A stretch of 64,000 nt of DNA from Acidobacteriaceae bacterium (GTDB taxonomy: Bacteria > Acidobacteriota > Terriglobia > Terriglobales > Acidobacteriaceae): the NCBI GenBank assembly GCA_027449965.1, contig DAIDKP010000006.1:1-64000 (forward strand), read 5' to 3'. Positions 17,791-27,598 of the stretch are shown here, piece by piece. Position 1 is the first letter of the stretch. The number at the start of each line of letters is the position of its first letter. Position numbers and translations under genes: made by a program. The notes under the pieces are model-generated. The model made no database searches. It was given only the letters and a program-made list of their open reading frames with translations, and was not told where the DNA came from.

Positions 17791-19148
17791 GCGAGCCACG
17801 CATTCGCGTCATTGGCGGCGGACTGGCTGGCCCGGAGGCCGCACTGACGGCTGCGCGTCTTGGATGCAGCGTCGACCTGTTTGAGATGCGGCGCGAGGTG
17901 GATGGAAAAGCGATTCTGACGCCAGCGCACCAGACCATGGATTTTGGCGAGTTGGTCTGCTCGAATTCGCTCAAGAGCGAGTCGCCGAACACGGCTCCGT
18001 GGCTGCTGAAGCAGGAGATGCGCAGGCTGGGTTCGCGTCTGCTGGCGCTTGCCGATGCCACAGCGGTTCCTGCAGGCCACGCGCTCGCTGTCGATCGCGT
18101 CGAGTTCTCTCGGCAAATCGCTGATGCCATCGCCGCCGAACCACGGATTCGCGTAGTGCGGGACGAAGTAACGTCGCTGGAGCCGGATAGCTATGCAGTG
18201 ACCGTGGTCGCCACCGGACCGCTCACCTCCGACGCGCTGAGCGCGGAAATTGCGCGGCTCACCGGCAGCGAGCATCTGGCATTTTACGACTCGATCTCGC
18301 CGATTGTGGAAGCCGATTCAATCAACATGGATCGCGTCTACTTTGCCGCGCGCTGGGACAAGGGAACGGCCGATTACATCAACTGTCCGATGACGCGCGA
18401 GGAGTACGAAGCCTTCCACGCGGCGCTCGTGTCGGCTGAGCCGGCGGAGATCAGAGACTGGGAGACGACCTGCTACTTCGAGGGCTGCCTGCCCATCGAG
18501 GTGCTGGCGCGGCGCGGCGTGGACACGCTTCGCTTCGGCCCGATGAAGCCAGTCGGCCTGCGCGATCCGCGCACGGGCAAAACTCCCTGGGCCGTGGTGC
18601 AGTTACGGCAGGAAAACCTCCGCGCCGACAGTTACAACCTGGTCGGATTTCAGAATCATCTCAAGTTCGGCGAACAGGCGCGTGTGTTGCGCCTGATTCC
18701 CGGCCTTGAGCATGCGCGGTTTCTGCGCTACGGACAGATTCATCGCAACACCTACCTTTGCTCGCCGCGCCTGCTGGAGGAGTGCCTCCGCCTGCGCACG
18801 CGGCCCGATCTGCTCTTTGCCGGGCAGATCTCCGGCGTCGAGGGCTACACGGAGTCGATCGCGTCCGGGCTGCTGGCGGGCATCTACGCCGCTGCCATCG
18901 TACAGGGGCGCGAACCGCAGCCCGTGCCGCGCGTGACGGCGCTCGGCTCGCTCGCGCACTACATCACACATGCCGACGCGGATGATTTCCAGCCAGCGAA
19001 CATCACCTTCGATCTTCTGCCGCATCTGGACGAGGAAACGCGGCGGCGTGTGCGCGACAAGAAGGAGCGGCACCGAATGGTCTGCGATCAGGCGCTGGCG
19101 GCACTTGAGGCGTGGCGCGAGGAAGCGAAGCCAATTTCTGTGCTATGA
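17787..19148 (+). CDS. trmFO: tRNA (uracil-5-)-methyltransferase TrmFO
   Basis: A 453-residue FAD- and methylenetetrahydrofolate-dependent enzyme making 5-methyluridine at position 54 of tRNA. The FAD-binding VIGGGLAGPEAALTAARLGC, followed by HQTMDFGELVCSNSLKSESP, is diagnostic; later motifs include GLRDPRTGKTPWAVVQLRQE and GQISGVEGYTESIASGLLAG. The GTG start overlaps the upstream GNAT stop. TrmFO replaces the SAM-dependent TrmA and is found in several non-enteric lineages including Acidobacteria. Confidence 0.95.
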   Translation: MSEPRIRVIGGGLAGPEAALTAARLGCSVDLFEMRREVDGKAILTPAHQTMDFGELVCSNSLKSESPNTAPWLLKQEMRRLGSRLLALADATAVPAGHALAVDRVEFSRQIADAIAAEPRIRVVRDEVTSLEPDSYAVTVVATGPLTSDALSAEIARLTGSEHLAFYDSISPIVEADSINMDRVYFAARWDKGTADYINCPMTREEYEAFHAALVSAEPAEIRDWETTCYFEGCLPIEVLARRGVDTLRFGPMKPVGLRDPRTGKTPWAVVQLRQENLRADSYNLVGFQNHLKFGEQARVLRLIPGLEHARFLRYGQIHRNTYLCSPRLLEECLRLRTRPDLLFAGQISGVEGYTESIASGLLAGIYAAAIVQGREPQPVPRVTALGSLAHYITHADADDFQPANITFDLLPHLDEETRRRVRDKKERHRMVCDQALAALEAWREEAKPISVL

Positions 19149-19158
19149 ATGAGGGAGC

Positions 19159-20385
19159 ATGTTTCGCACTGCTTCCGCTTTGTGGATGGCGATGATCGTC
19201 GCTGGCGTTGCTGCGGGTCAGGCCCCGGCGACGGTGCTCAGAATGGAAACGCGGCGCGTGGTGCTGCCCGTAACCGTGCTGGACAAGAAAACAAAGCAGA
19301 CCGTGACCTCGCTTGCCGTAGATGACTTCACCGTTACCGACGACGCGCAGCCGGTTCGCATCACGCACTTCCGCGCACCAGAAGCGGCAAGACCGCTGGC
19401 GATCTATCTCCTGATGCGGAATGACCGCGTCGACCAGAAAGCCTTGCCGCAGATTGAGCACGGGCTGACGGAGGCGCTGCAAACGCTGCCGCAGTCGGCG
19501 AAGGTGGCTGTCGCCTCCTACAGCATGACCGATATCGCGATCTGGCAGCCGCTGACGCTGGATCGAAAGGCTGTGCTGGCGGCGATCCATCGGGCAGTGA
19601 TCGCCAATCCCGATCTTGCTGCGGTGAAGAGTGGGAAGTCAAAGGACGCCGCGAAAAAAACAAAGGCGGCAAACGATCCAACCGAAAGCAACGCAGCGAC
19701 GCCGACGAATGCAGACGGTCCGACAACTGAGCAGGCCATCAGCAGTTCGCAGGCGATGAAAAACCTCTTCAAGCATTACGACTTCGGATCAAGCGGCGGG
19801 CTGGAGATGGTGGAGGCTGACTGGAATGCGAAGCCGCAGGCGGGATACCAGCCTGCGATCGTCGTGCTCGATGATGAACTGTCGCTCTGCTACGCGTGGA
19901 GGGCGGTGCATCTGCACAATGAACTGCTGCGCAGCGGGATCACGCTGGATGAACTTACCGAGGAGCGGAGCAGGCTGCTCACTTCACTTGTGGACTTCAC
20001 GAAGGTGTATGCGCCGACCGGGATTCCGCTGGATCCGCGTGGGGTCATGTTTCGCTATCGCTATGAGAGCTATCTGGCGAAGGCAAGCGGCGGCGAGGTG
20101 CTGGCAGCCGGCAAGATGGGCTATGGGACGGCCTTTCAAAAGCTGTTCACGGATCTGAGCCGAGCCTATGAGATCGAGTTCGAACCGACAGCCACGGATC
20201 GTGATGACAAACTGCACAAGGTCGAGGTGAAGCTGGCTCAGTCGAAGGCGGTCGATCCGGCGAAGTATCGCGTGATGGCGCGAGACCACTACTTCGCGGG
20301 AACGCAGTCGCCGATGGTGGCACCGGCGAAGCCAGCGGAAAAGACGACCAGCGCGGGAAGCAACTCGCAGACGGCAGGCCCTTGA
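19159..20385 (+). CDS. VWFA-related acidobacterial-type secreted protein
   Basis: A 408-residue protein with a signal peptide (MFRTASALWMAMIVAGVAAG) and the pattern of the VWFA-related family expanded in Acidobacteria: RRVVLPVTVLDKKTK, LAVDDFTVTDDAQPVRITHF and a degraded von Willebrand A-like core. Residues about 155-195 form a low-complexity Lys/Ala/Thr linker. It lies 10 bases after trmFO and may share its transcript. Role unknown; probably envelope or extracellular interaction. Confidence 0.75.
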   Translation: MFRTASALWMAMIVAGVAAGQAPATVLRMETRRVVLPVTVLDKKTKQTVTSLAVDDFTVTDDAQPVRITHFRAPEAARPLAIYLLMRNDRVDQKALPQIEHGLTEALQTLPQSAKVAVASYSMTDIAIWQPLTLDRKAVLAAIHRAVIANPDLAAVKSGKSKDAAKKTKAANDPTESNAATPTNADGPTTEQAISSSQAMKNLFKHYDFGSSGGLEMVEADWNAKPQAGYQPAIVVLDDELSLCYAWRAVHLHNELLRSGITLDELTEERSRLLTSLVDFTKVYAPTGIPLDPRGVMFRYRYESYLAKASGGEVLAAGKMGYGTAFQKLFTDLSRAYEIEFEPTATDRDDKLHKVEVKLAQSKAVDPAKYRVMARDHYFAGTQSPMVAPAKPAEKTTSAGSNSQTAGP

Positions 20386-20435
20386 TCTGCTGGCGGAACC
20401 AGGATTCGGAATTCAGGTGGCATGGAGGAGATGGC

Positions 20436-21260
20436 ATGGTGCGTGTTGCCTCAGCTTTGTTGTTTGCGATGATCTTCACTTGCATTATGCTGGCGCAACC
20501 GTCGGCACCAAATCCGGCAGATGCGGCCAGCCCGTCTTCTGTCGACGGGCAGAAGCTCAATGCGATTCTCGATGAGGCGCGGGCAAAACTGGATGCCTAC
20601 CTTCCGTTGCTGCCCAATATCATTTGCACGGAACAGGGGGATTCCCGACACTATCACGGCGACAAGCTCAAAAAAGATGTAGCCTTTACCGCTCAGGTGA
20701 AGATGATCCATGTGCCACTTCCGAAACAGCCGGACAGAGTGACTGAGGATATGGCAATCCAGTCCGAAAATGGCAAGCCGGCGGGCAAAAAGCCGAAACC
20801 ATTGCCGCTCAATCTGAAAGAAGTTTTCACAAACCAGAATCGATGGGTTCTTCCGGTGTCCGAGCGCTGCATCTCCTATCGATTGCTGCCGTCAGCACCC
20901 GGAACGATCCTCATTGAGCGATGGATTCATCCGCTGCGGCCGGAGTTTGCGGCGGAATGCGCGAGCGATTTCGATAATGATATGAACGAACGCGTGGAGA
21001 TTACGCTGGATGCGCAGACGATGCAGATGATTGCGCTCGAGCGTCCTATGCAACCACGCAAAGACCTGAATAAAGGCTGGGAAATCGGTTTCCGATACGA
21101 GTACAAGTCGCAGAATCTAGGCGGACTTCAGATGCTGCTCCCGGCAAGTCTTCATGCGGAGACACTGAATCCGCAGACAAAATGGCGTAGCGTCTTCGAC
21201 GCCAGTTACAGCGACTATCACCGCTATGGTTCGATGGCGACGGTGCTGCCTGCGCCGTGA
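20436..21260 (+). CDS. Hypothetical secreted protein
   Basis: A 274-residue protein from the ATG at 20436, which has GGAGGAG just upstream. A signal peptide (VASALLFAMIFTCIMLAQ) is followed by a soluble domain without motifs I recognise; WVLPVSERCISYRLLPSAPG and FAAECASDFDNDMNERVEIT look like beta strands of a lipid- or protein-binding fold. It follows the VWFA-related gene closely, and the pair may be co-transcribed. Similar paired exported proteins are common in acidobacterial genomes, but I cannot assign a function. Confidence 0.65.
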   Translation: MVRVASALLFAMIFTCIMLAQPSAPNPADAASPSSVDGQKLNAILDEARAKLDAYLPLLPNIICTEQGDSRHYHGDKLKKDVAFTAQVKMIHVPLPKQPDRVTEDMAIQSENGKPAGKKPKPLPLNLKEVFTNQNRWVLPVSERCISYRLLPSAPGTILIERWIHPLRPEFAAECASDFDNDMNERVEITLDAQTMQMIALERPMQPRKDLNKGWEIGFRYEYKSQNLGGLQMLLPASLHAETLNPQTKWRSVFDASYSDYHRYGSMATVLPAP

Positions 21261-21272
21261 TTCTGCCCGTAT

Positions 21273-21983
21273 TTACAGCGACCGGCGCAGCAGCAGCAGC
21301 GCAACCACGATCAGGGCAAAGTACAGCCAGCGCTGAAATCTCTCACGGTCCATCCTGCGATTGAAATACCTGCCCAGTATCAACGCAGGAATGAGCACTG
21401 GAAGGCTGATCCAATAGTTATGTGTGACAACTGGCGTCCACAGGCCGGCAGCTCGATAGCCGACGGCAACCATCAGGCTGGCAGGAAGGAAATAGGCTTG
21501 CAGCGTGGCGCGGAACTGCTGCGCGTCCCATCGGCGCAGCGTGCCATAGACAACCAGCGGCGGGCCGTTCATGCCGCAGGCTCCGCCGAGCACTCCGGCG
21601 GAGAAACCGCAAAACAGGAGCACGAGCGAGGAATGACTCGGCTCACTCGCGCGATCATGGCGGCGCAGCGACCAGAAGCAATAGACCAGGAGGAACGCGG
21701 CAAGCGCCACGCGGATCGTCGCTGGCGGGACAAAGCGCAGCAGGAGCAGGCCACAGACTGTGCCCGGTGCTGAGGCAAGCAGCAGGCCACCAGCGCTGCG
21801 AAAGTGAATTCTACGCCAGTCCTGAGCAACGACTACGGCAGCAATGGTGATCGACAGCAGAACAGCCAGCGGCGCGGCCTGTTGCACCGGCATCCAGAGC
21901 GCCAGCAGCGGAACAGCCACCAGCGCCTCGCCGAAACCGAAAGTGGAGCGGATGAGCGAGGCGACGAAGACGACGCCGAGCAT
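21273..21983 (-). CDS. TauE/SafE-family anion exporter
   Basis: A 236-residue integral membrane protein with two halves of hydrophobic helices; FVASLIRSTFGFGEALVAVP and FCGFSAGVLGGACGMNGPPL are the paired Gly-rich motifs of TauE/SafE (DUF81) transporters, which export sulfite, sulfoacetate or related anions. The reading frame is open for some codons before the chosen ATG, so the N-terminus may be longer. Substrate cannot be inferred from the neighbours. Confidence 0.82.
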   Translation of the reverse strand: MLGVVFVASLIRSTFGFGEALVAVPLLALWMPVQQAAPLAVLLSITIAAVVVAQDWRRIHFRSAGGLLLASAPGTVCGLLLLRFVPPATIRVALAAFLLVYCFWSLRRHDRASEPSHSSLVLLFCGFSAGVLGGACGMNGPPLVVYGTLRRWDAQQFRATLQAYFLPASLMVAVGYRAAGLWTPVVTHNYWISLPVLIPALILGRYFNRRMDRERFQRWLYFALIVVALLLLRRSL

Positions 21984-22070
21984 CCAGATCGTTACGGCGT
22001 CAAGTGTGACGGACCAGAAGACAGGTAAATGAATAGCCGACTCCGTTTTCCCGCGCCGCGTTTCCCAGCG

Positions 22071-23462
22071 TTATCGCCCGAACTTCTGCTTGCCGCCCAT
22101 CAGCCCGGCCATGCCCCCGCGCATCATCTGTTTCGCCATTCCGCCCTTGCCCATCTGCTTGAACATCTTGCTCATCTGCGCATGTTGACGCAGGAGCTGA
22201 TTCACGTCCTGGACGGTGGTGCCGGAGCCAGCCGCAATTCGCTTCCGGCGCGAGCCGTTGATGAGGTCGGCGTTGCGGCGTTCCTTCGGCGTCATCGAGT
22301 TGATGATCGCCTCCAGGCGCACAAACTGCCGCTCATCCACACTTTTGCTGGCCTGCTGCAGACCCGCAAACGGGCCAACCGACGGCAGCATCTTGAGGAT
22401 CGACTCCATCGAGCCGAGCTTCTTGATCTGGCGAAGCTGTTCGCGGAAATCCTCCAGCGTAAATCCATCGCCCAGCAGCGCCTTCTTGGCCAGCTCCTCG
22501 CTTTTTCGCCGGTCCAGCGAGCCTTCGGCTTTTTCCAGCAGCGTCATCATGTCGCCCATACCGAGAATGCGCCCGGTCATGCGGTCGGGATGAAACGGCT
22601 CGAAAGCATCGGGCTTTTCGCCCACGCCGACAAACTTGATCGGCTGGCCCGTGACGTGGCGGATCGACAAAGCCGCACCGCCGCGCGAGTCGCCGTCCAT
22701 CTTCGTCAGCACCACGCCGGTGATGCTCAGGCGGCGATGAAATTCATTGGCGGAGTTGACGGCGTCCTGGCCTGTCATGGCGTCGGCGACGAAGAGAATC
22801 TCCTGCGGGTCGAGTTGCTTCTTGAGCCGCTCCATCTCTCGCATCAAGTCGTCGTCCAACGCCAGGCGCCCGGCCGTATCAACAATCAGCGTGTCGCAGC
22901 CCATGATCATCGCTTCGCGTCGCGCTTCTTTGGCCAGCCGTTCGACCAGTCCGGAGCCGGGCGCTTCACCACGCAAGTCGCCTTCGTAAAGGCGCGCTTC
23001 GATGGATTTGGCGACGACCTTCAGTTGCTCTCGCGCCGCCGGACGATACACGTCCACGGAGACGAGCATCGGACGATGGCCACCCTTTTTCAGCCACATC
23101 GCCAGCTTGCCGCTGGTCGTCGTCTTGCCCGAACCCTGCAGCCCGGCCATCAGGATAACCGTCGGAGGCTTCGACGCAAATTTGAACCGCGCCGTGTCCC
23201 GGCCCAGCAGCTCCACCAGCTCGTCATGCACAATCTTGATCACCTGCTCGGTGGGCGACAGCGCCGTCAGCACGGACTGACCGACGGCTTTGGCGCGGAT
23301 GTGCTCGATCAGCTCGTTGACAACATTCAGATTGACGTCGGCGTCAAGCAGCGCGGTGCGTATTTCACCGAGGGCCTCGACGATGTTCTCTTCGGTAAGC
23401 ACACCCTGGCCGCGAAGATGCTTAAAGGCGCGCTGTAATTTCTCTGTAAGGTTCTCAAACAT
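22071..23462 (-). CDS. ffh: Signal recognition particle protein Ffh
   Basis: A 463-residue GTPase that binds 4.5S RNA and signal sequences of nascent membrane proteins. The G domain has LQGSGKTTTSGKLA (P-loop), SVDVYRPAAREQLK, VDTAGRLALD and TKMDGDSRGGAALS. The Met-rich M domain ends with KMFKQMGKGGMAKQMMRGG. The start MFENLTEKLQ at 23462 is the family start, nine bases inside a longer frame. Confidence 0.96.
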   Translation of the reverse strand: MFENLTEKLQRAFKHLRGQGVLTEENIVEALGEIRTALLDADVNLNVVNELIEHIRAKAVGQSVLTALSPTEQVIKIVHDELVELLGRDTARFKFASKPPTVILMAGLQGSGKTTTSGKLAMWLKKGGHRPMLVSVDVYRPAAREQLKVVAKSIEARLYEGDLRGEAPGSGLVERLAKEARREAMIMGCDTLIVDTAGRLALDDDLMREMERLKKQLDPQEILFVADAMTGQDAVNSANEFHRRLSITGVVLTKMDGDSRGGAALSIRHVTGQPIKFVGVGEKPDAFEPFHPDRMTGRILGMGDMMTLLEKAEGSLDRRKSEELAKKALLGDGFTLEDFREQLRQIKKLGSMESILKMLPSVGPFAGLQQASKSVDERQFVRLEAIINSMTPKERRNADLINGSRRKRIAAGSGTTVQDVNQLLRQHAQMSKMFKQMGKGGMAKQMMRGGMAGLMGGKQKFGR

Positions 23463-23509
23463 GGCTACCATGAGTGTATCGCGGAGCGGGTGTAGTCATC
23501 CCGCCACGC

Positions 23510-24976
23510 TTACTCGATCGGATCGACCAGGAACTGCTCCAGCTTTCCGTCTGGGTAGGTGTAGGTTGTGAGCGACAGCTTGCGTGTGGGGTATTCGATC
23601 AGGAAGCTGCGGAAGGTCATGCCGCCGCGCAGTTCCTCGTGCGTCTGGTGGAAGCGCAGCGGCTCGCCCAGCGGCGCCAGGCTCGTAGCAAAATCCTGCA
23701 CCGTCTGTGCGGAGAAATACGCGTTCAGGTTGGACGACAGCTGCGAGCGGTCAATCTGGCCGTGCTGCAGTCCGCGGTACATTGCCAGCGTCTGCTGCTC
23801 GACCGCAGTCAGCGAGCTGGTGCCGGTGAGCACGTCGGCTACCAGCCGGGCAACTTCGGAGGCTCCGCCGGCCATGTGGTTGGTCACCGCAGCCACGGCG
23901 ATGCCCTGATCGGCCAGCACAAGATTGTCGGAGACGAATCCGGTCACTTCGCCCGAGTGCTCCAGCGTCAGATGCCCGCCGCGATGGCTGACCTCGATGC
24001 CGAGGCCGTAGCCAGTGTCCTTGCCATCCTTCAGGCGAACAGCGGTGAACATCTGTTCATAGCTCTCCGGCTTCAGCAGTGAGCGGTGGATCAGACTTTC
24101 GTCCCACAGGGCCAGGTCGTGCGGCGTCATGGCCAACTCTCCGGCGGCAAACATCCAGCCGCGACCCTCCTTTGGCGCGACACGCAGCGGCCCCAGCGCC
24201 GCACGCACATACGCCGTCGCATCCGTCGCAGTCAGCTTCGTCTCATCCGAATCCCACACCGAGCGCATGCCCAGCGGATGAAAGATGTGTTTTGTGAGGA
24301 ACTGCATCAGCGACTCGCCGGAGACGATTTCGACAATTCGTCCGGCGATCACATAGTTCGTATTCGAGTACTGCCACTCAGTGCCGGGGGTAAAATCGAG
24401 CGGCTTCTTGGCCCAGCGATCGAGGATGGCCTGCGCTGTGGTCGGCTGCTCCATCGGCTGCATCAGGTAGTCCTCCGGCCAATAATCCTGATAGCCCGAG
24501 GTATGGCTCAGAATCTCTCGAATCGTCACCTTGTCCCCATCCGTCAAACCAGGAACATACTTCCCCACCGGGTCGCTGAGGCGCAGCTTGCCCTCTTCGC
24601 GCAGTATCAGGACCGCCGCCGCCGTGAACTGCTTCGAGATCGACCCAATCGAGTAGCGCATATCCGGCGTCGCCAGCAGCGCAGGGTCGATATGCGCCAG
24701 TCCATAGGCACGCGTATACATCAGTTTGCCGTTCTTCACCACAGCAATCGAGACAGACGGAAATCCTCGTTCCGCCATCACTGCGCGGGCCACGCCATCG
24801 ATGCGCGTCGTCACAGCGGACGGCAGTGCATCCACGCTCATCGCCCCTGTGTTGCCGCCTTCATCGGTTTGCGCCCACGCACTCGTGGCCAGAATCATCA
24901 GAAACGCGCAAAGGCTAACAAGTTGAAAAACTCTGCGGGACCAAACCGTTGCAACGGAGTTCAACATCCTGAGCAT
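23510..24976 (-). CDS. Serine hydrolase of the beta-lactamase/class C family, secreted
   Basis: About 488 residues from the ATG at 24976, with a signal peptide ending near SAWAQTDEGG. The SxxK motif is SISK in RYSIGSISKQFTAAAVLILR and the YxN motif is YSN in EWQYSNTNYVIAG; an HSGEVTGF near residue 370 fits the third motif (HxG). This group covers class C-like esterases and D-aminopeptidase-like enzymes, so antibiotic resistance should not be assumed. A C-terminal domain of about 110 residues follows. Monocistronic, between ffh and the permease. Confidence 0.82.
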   Translation of the reverse strand: MLRMLNSVATVWSRRVFQLVSLCAFLMILATSAWAQTDEGGNTGAMSVDALPSAVTTRIDGVARAVMAERGFPSVSIAVVKNGKLMYTRAYGLAHIDPALLATPDMRYSIGSISKQFTAAAVLILREEGKLRLSDPVGKYVPGLTDGDKVTIREILSHTSGYQDYWPEDYLMQPMEQPTTAQAILDRWAKKPLDFTPGTEWQYSNTNYVIAGRIVEIVSGESLMQFLTKHIFHPLGMRSVWDSDETKLTATDATAYVRAALGPLRVAPKEGRGWMFAAGELAMTPHDLALWDESLIHRSLLKPESYEQMFTAVRLKDGKDTGYGLGIEVSHRGGHLTLEHSGEVTGFVSDNLVLADQGIAVAAVTNHMAGGASEVARLVADVLTGTSSLTAVEQQTLAMYRGLQHGQIDRSQLSSNLNAYFSAQTVQDFATSLAPLGEPLRFHQTHEELRGGMTFRSFLIEYPTRKLSLTTYTYPDGKLEQFLVDPIE

Positions 24977-25075
24977 CCTCACCGTCGAAAAATATCGTCG
25001 TGGAAAGAGTATCAATCCAGGCTGGAATCTCGCGCCTGAAATCTCACACTTGGATCGCAAACCGCCGCACATGCT

Positions 25076-26509
25076 TCAGGCAATCGAAGCGCACGTCAAC
25101 GCTCCTCGCCTGCGATAGATCGCAACGCCCATCAGATTCAGCGCCAGCGCTGCCCCACCCACCTTCGCCGCAAAAAGCCAGCCATTGTTCACATCAATGA
25201 TGGGTGCCAAAGCCAGCACAGTGGCAACGATGGTGATCGTCAGCCCGCACAGCGCGCAGAGCCGAATCCAAAGGCTGGCGCGCGGCAATCCCCGCTTTGG
25301 ACCGCTCCGCAGCGGCACCACAAACATTGCGCAATAATAGACGCCAAAAAGCAGTTGACCCGACGAGATCAGCACCTGAAACGCCTCTTCGTGGCCCGAG
25401 CTGAGCGTGGCGGCCAGCGCGGCCACCAGCGCGACCGCAACAATCACCCACAAACTCCGAACCGGCGTGCCAAAGCGCGGACTCAGCCGCGTGAACCACT
25501 CCGGCAACAGACGATCCCATCCCGCGACCATCGGCAACCGGCTGGTCTCTGCCGTAATCGTAGTGAACGAGCAAAACGTGAACGCAGCCAAAGCAAAGAT
25601 CATCACACGCCCCAGCCACACGCCCGTTCCCTGCCCAAAGGCCGCTGCCAGCGCCTGCGGAATCGATCCGGCCAGATCAATCTGGCTTGCCGGAACATAG
25701 CTCAGCATGGAGCTGGTCATCAGGAAATAAATCGCCGCAATCGCAGGAGCCGCAACCCACGCAGAGATCACAATCGCGCGCCCGGCACTTCTCGTCTCAC
25801 CGGCAAAGACGGCAATCTGCTCCATCCCGCTGTAGGCATTGAAGGCGACCCGAGTGTACAGATTCAGCGTCAGCAGACTCCACACCGGCCAACCCAGCGC
25901 AAACGGCGCCTGCGGATTGTGGTGCGGATGAAGCGGCGTCGCCGTCGGATGCCAGAAGAGCAGCACCACAAAGGTGAGAGTCAGCAACACCATCATCAGC
26001 GTGCCAAAGTGTCCCACCCACCTGCCATAGTGAAAGCCCACCGCATTGATCCCAAGCACCGCACCGAGCAGCAGCAGGTCCAGCGCAATCGTCCATCCTC
26101 GGCTGCCCGCCAGCCACGCAGCTCTCGGACCCAGCGCATAACTCAGGCTCGTGATCGTCTGGATGCCAAGTTGAGAGACGGTGAAAATGGCATACAGCGC
26201 ATAGTTCCACGCGCTCAGAAAACCAGCCATCGGACCGATCGCCGCGCGCGTCCACTGGTAGACGCCTCCCTCCAGCGGCCACACGCGCGCGCACCACGTC
26301 ACCACCCACACCTGCGGCAGAAAGAAAAGCAGAATCCCAAAGATCCAGATCAGCGGATGCGTCGAGCCTTCACGCGCGGCAATCGCCGACCAATTCACGC
26401 CGACGACCAGCACAATCTGCATCGGCACCAGATCGCGCAGACGCAGTTCACGGCGCAAACCGTGACTACTGGCTGGCGCGTCGCGCAAATTCCAGGCAGC
26501 TTCGCTCAC
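25076..26509 (-). CDS. APC-superfamily amino-acid permease
   Basis: A 477-residue membrane protein with about twelve helices. RELRLRDLVPMQIVLVVGVN and WPLEGGVYQWTRAAIGPMAG match the APC amino acid/polyamine/organocation family, including the Gly-Gly-Val-Tyr loop. Substrate unknown. It reads away from the carbonic anhydrase gene; no operon partner is evident. Confidence 0.82.
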   Translation of the reverse strand: MSEAAWNLRDAPASSHGLRRELRLRDLVPMQIVLVVGVNWSAIAAREGSTHPLIWIFGILLFFLPQVWVVTWCARVWPLEGGVYQWTRAAIGPMAGFLSAWNYALYAIFTVSQLGIQTITSLSYALGPRAAWLAGSRGWTIALDLLLLGAVLGINAVGFHYGRWVGHFGTLMMVLLTLTFVVLLFWHPTATPLHPHHNPQAPFALGWPVWSLLTLNLYTRVAFNAYSGMEQIAVFAGETRSAGRAIVISAWVAAPAIAAIYFLMTSSMLSYVPASQIDLAGSIPQALAAAFGQGTGVWLGRVMIFALAAFTFCSFTTITAETSRLPMVAGWDRLLPEWFTRLSPRFGTPVRSLWVIVAVALVAALAATLSSGHEEAFQVLISSGQLLFGVYYCAMFVVPLRSGPKRGLPRASLWIRLCALCGLTITIVATVLALAPIIDVNNGWLFAAKVGGAALALNLMGVAIYRRRGALTCASIA

Positions 26510-26879
26510 TCGCTCCTCAGGGTTGGGTCATCATGCGGTTTATGCAATGATGGCTGTGGACGGAAAGAATGCCGGGCAGCGAAGCGTCTTTCGATTCATA
26601 ACAAAATCCCGGAGACATCCCTTGCACAGCCAGCCGCCGAAGCAGGGTTGAGCCGCTGCATCGAATCCTCGAAGGCTACCATGCAACAGCATGGAGCTAT
26701 CCATTGCTCCCACTCTATCGCAGCGTCCTTCCCGCCCACCAGAAAAATGCCGCCGACGTGAACAGAATCATATTTTTCACCCTGTTCTGCATTTCATGAA
26801 CTGCAATGCGTCTTTCTGCGGTAGCCTGAGGGGTCAGGAATGGTGCGTCTGCACCGTATGCGACAGAAAGCGAGGGTGA
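26510..26879. other. Non-coding gap between permease and carbonic anhydrase
   Basis: These 370 bases lie between divergent genes. I see no credible small gene, RNA or clear promoter; the short open frames inside lack ribosome sites and protein-like composition. Confidence 0.5.
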
Positions 26880-27509
26880 ATGAAACGGCTCATCGAAGGG
26901 CACCGGCATTTCCGTGAAGATATCTTTCCCAATCGCAAGGATCAGTTTCACCTCTTGGCGGAGTCGCAGTCGCCGCGGTGGCTGTTTGTCACCTGTTCTG
27001 ACTCAAGAATCGTCCCGGACCTGATCCTGCAAACCGGCCCCGGCGACCTGTTCATCACGCGCAACGCAGGCAACATCATCCCGCTCGCCACCGTCGACGA
27101 TGGTGCCACTGCAACCATCGAATATGCCGTCGAAGTGCTCCACGTGCACCACGCCATCGTCTGCGGTCACTCCGACTGCGGCGCGCTTAAGGCTGCTTTG
27201 AATCGACCCGACCCTGCCCTCATGCCGCTTGCCAGCCGCTGGCTCAGTCACGTGGACGAAGCTTTTCGCTATCGACAGCCGCTCAATCCAGCCGAAGGAG
27301 AGCACGCCGAGTTGTCCTCTCTGATTCGTGGAAATGTGGTGGCACAACTGGAAAACCTGAAGCGCCAGCCCGCTGTGGCTCGCGCCATGGAACGGGGTGA
27401 TCTTTACACACATGGATGGTTCTACGACATTCTGAGTGGAAACATTGAAGAGTATCTGGCGAGCGAGGGTAAATTTGTGCCACTTCTGGAGTTGCCAAAA
27501 ATCGAATAA
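26880..27509 (+). CDS. Beta-class carbonic anhydrase
   Basis: A 209-residue zinc enzyme interconverting CO2 and bicarbonate. The zinc ligands and catalytic dyad are visible: VTCSDSRIVP (Cys and the Asp-Arg pair) and VCGHSDCGALKAAL (His and Cys). The segment ITRNAGNIIP is the usual dimer-interface strand. Cytosolic, no signal peptide. A second, unrelated alpha-class enzyme occurs at 38034. Confidence 0.92.
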   Translation: MKRLIEGHRHFREDIFPNRKDQFHLLAESQSPRWLFVTCSDSRIVPDLILQTGPGDLFITRNAGNIIPLATVDDGATATIEYAVEVLHVHHAIVCGHSDCGALKAALNRPDPALMPLASRWLSHVDEAFRYRQPLNPAEGEHAELSSLIRGNVVAQLENLKRQPAVARAMERGDLYTHGWFYDILSGNIEEYLASEGKFVPLLELPKIE

Positions 27510-27515
27510 ATGTAC

Positions 27516-27544
27516 TTGATTACATGAAATAGATATCGTATATT
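27516..27544 (+). promoter_or_regulatory. Promoter of the isocitrate dehydrogenase gene
   Basis: TTGATT (27516-27521) and TATATT (27539-27544) are separated by exactly 17 bases, starting a few bases after the carbonic anhydrase stop. The start codon at 27599 has AAGGAG eight bases upstream. Confidence 0.6.
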
Positions 27545-27598
27545 AATGAGAAAGCCGAGTCCGGCTGCGCAACCTGCGCCCATCAAGGAGTCCTCTTC

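Noticed and set aside
23510..24976. Antibiotic-resistance beta-lactamase
   Set aside because: The SxxK and YxN motifs only place it in the broad class C-like serine hydrolase family, most members of which are esterases or peptidases; nothing indicates beta-lactam hydrolysis.
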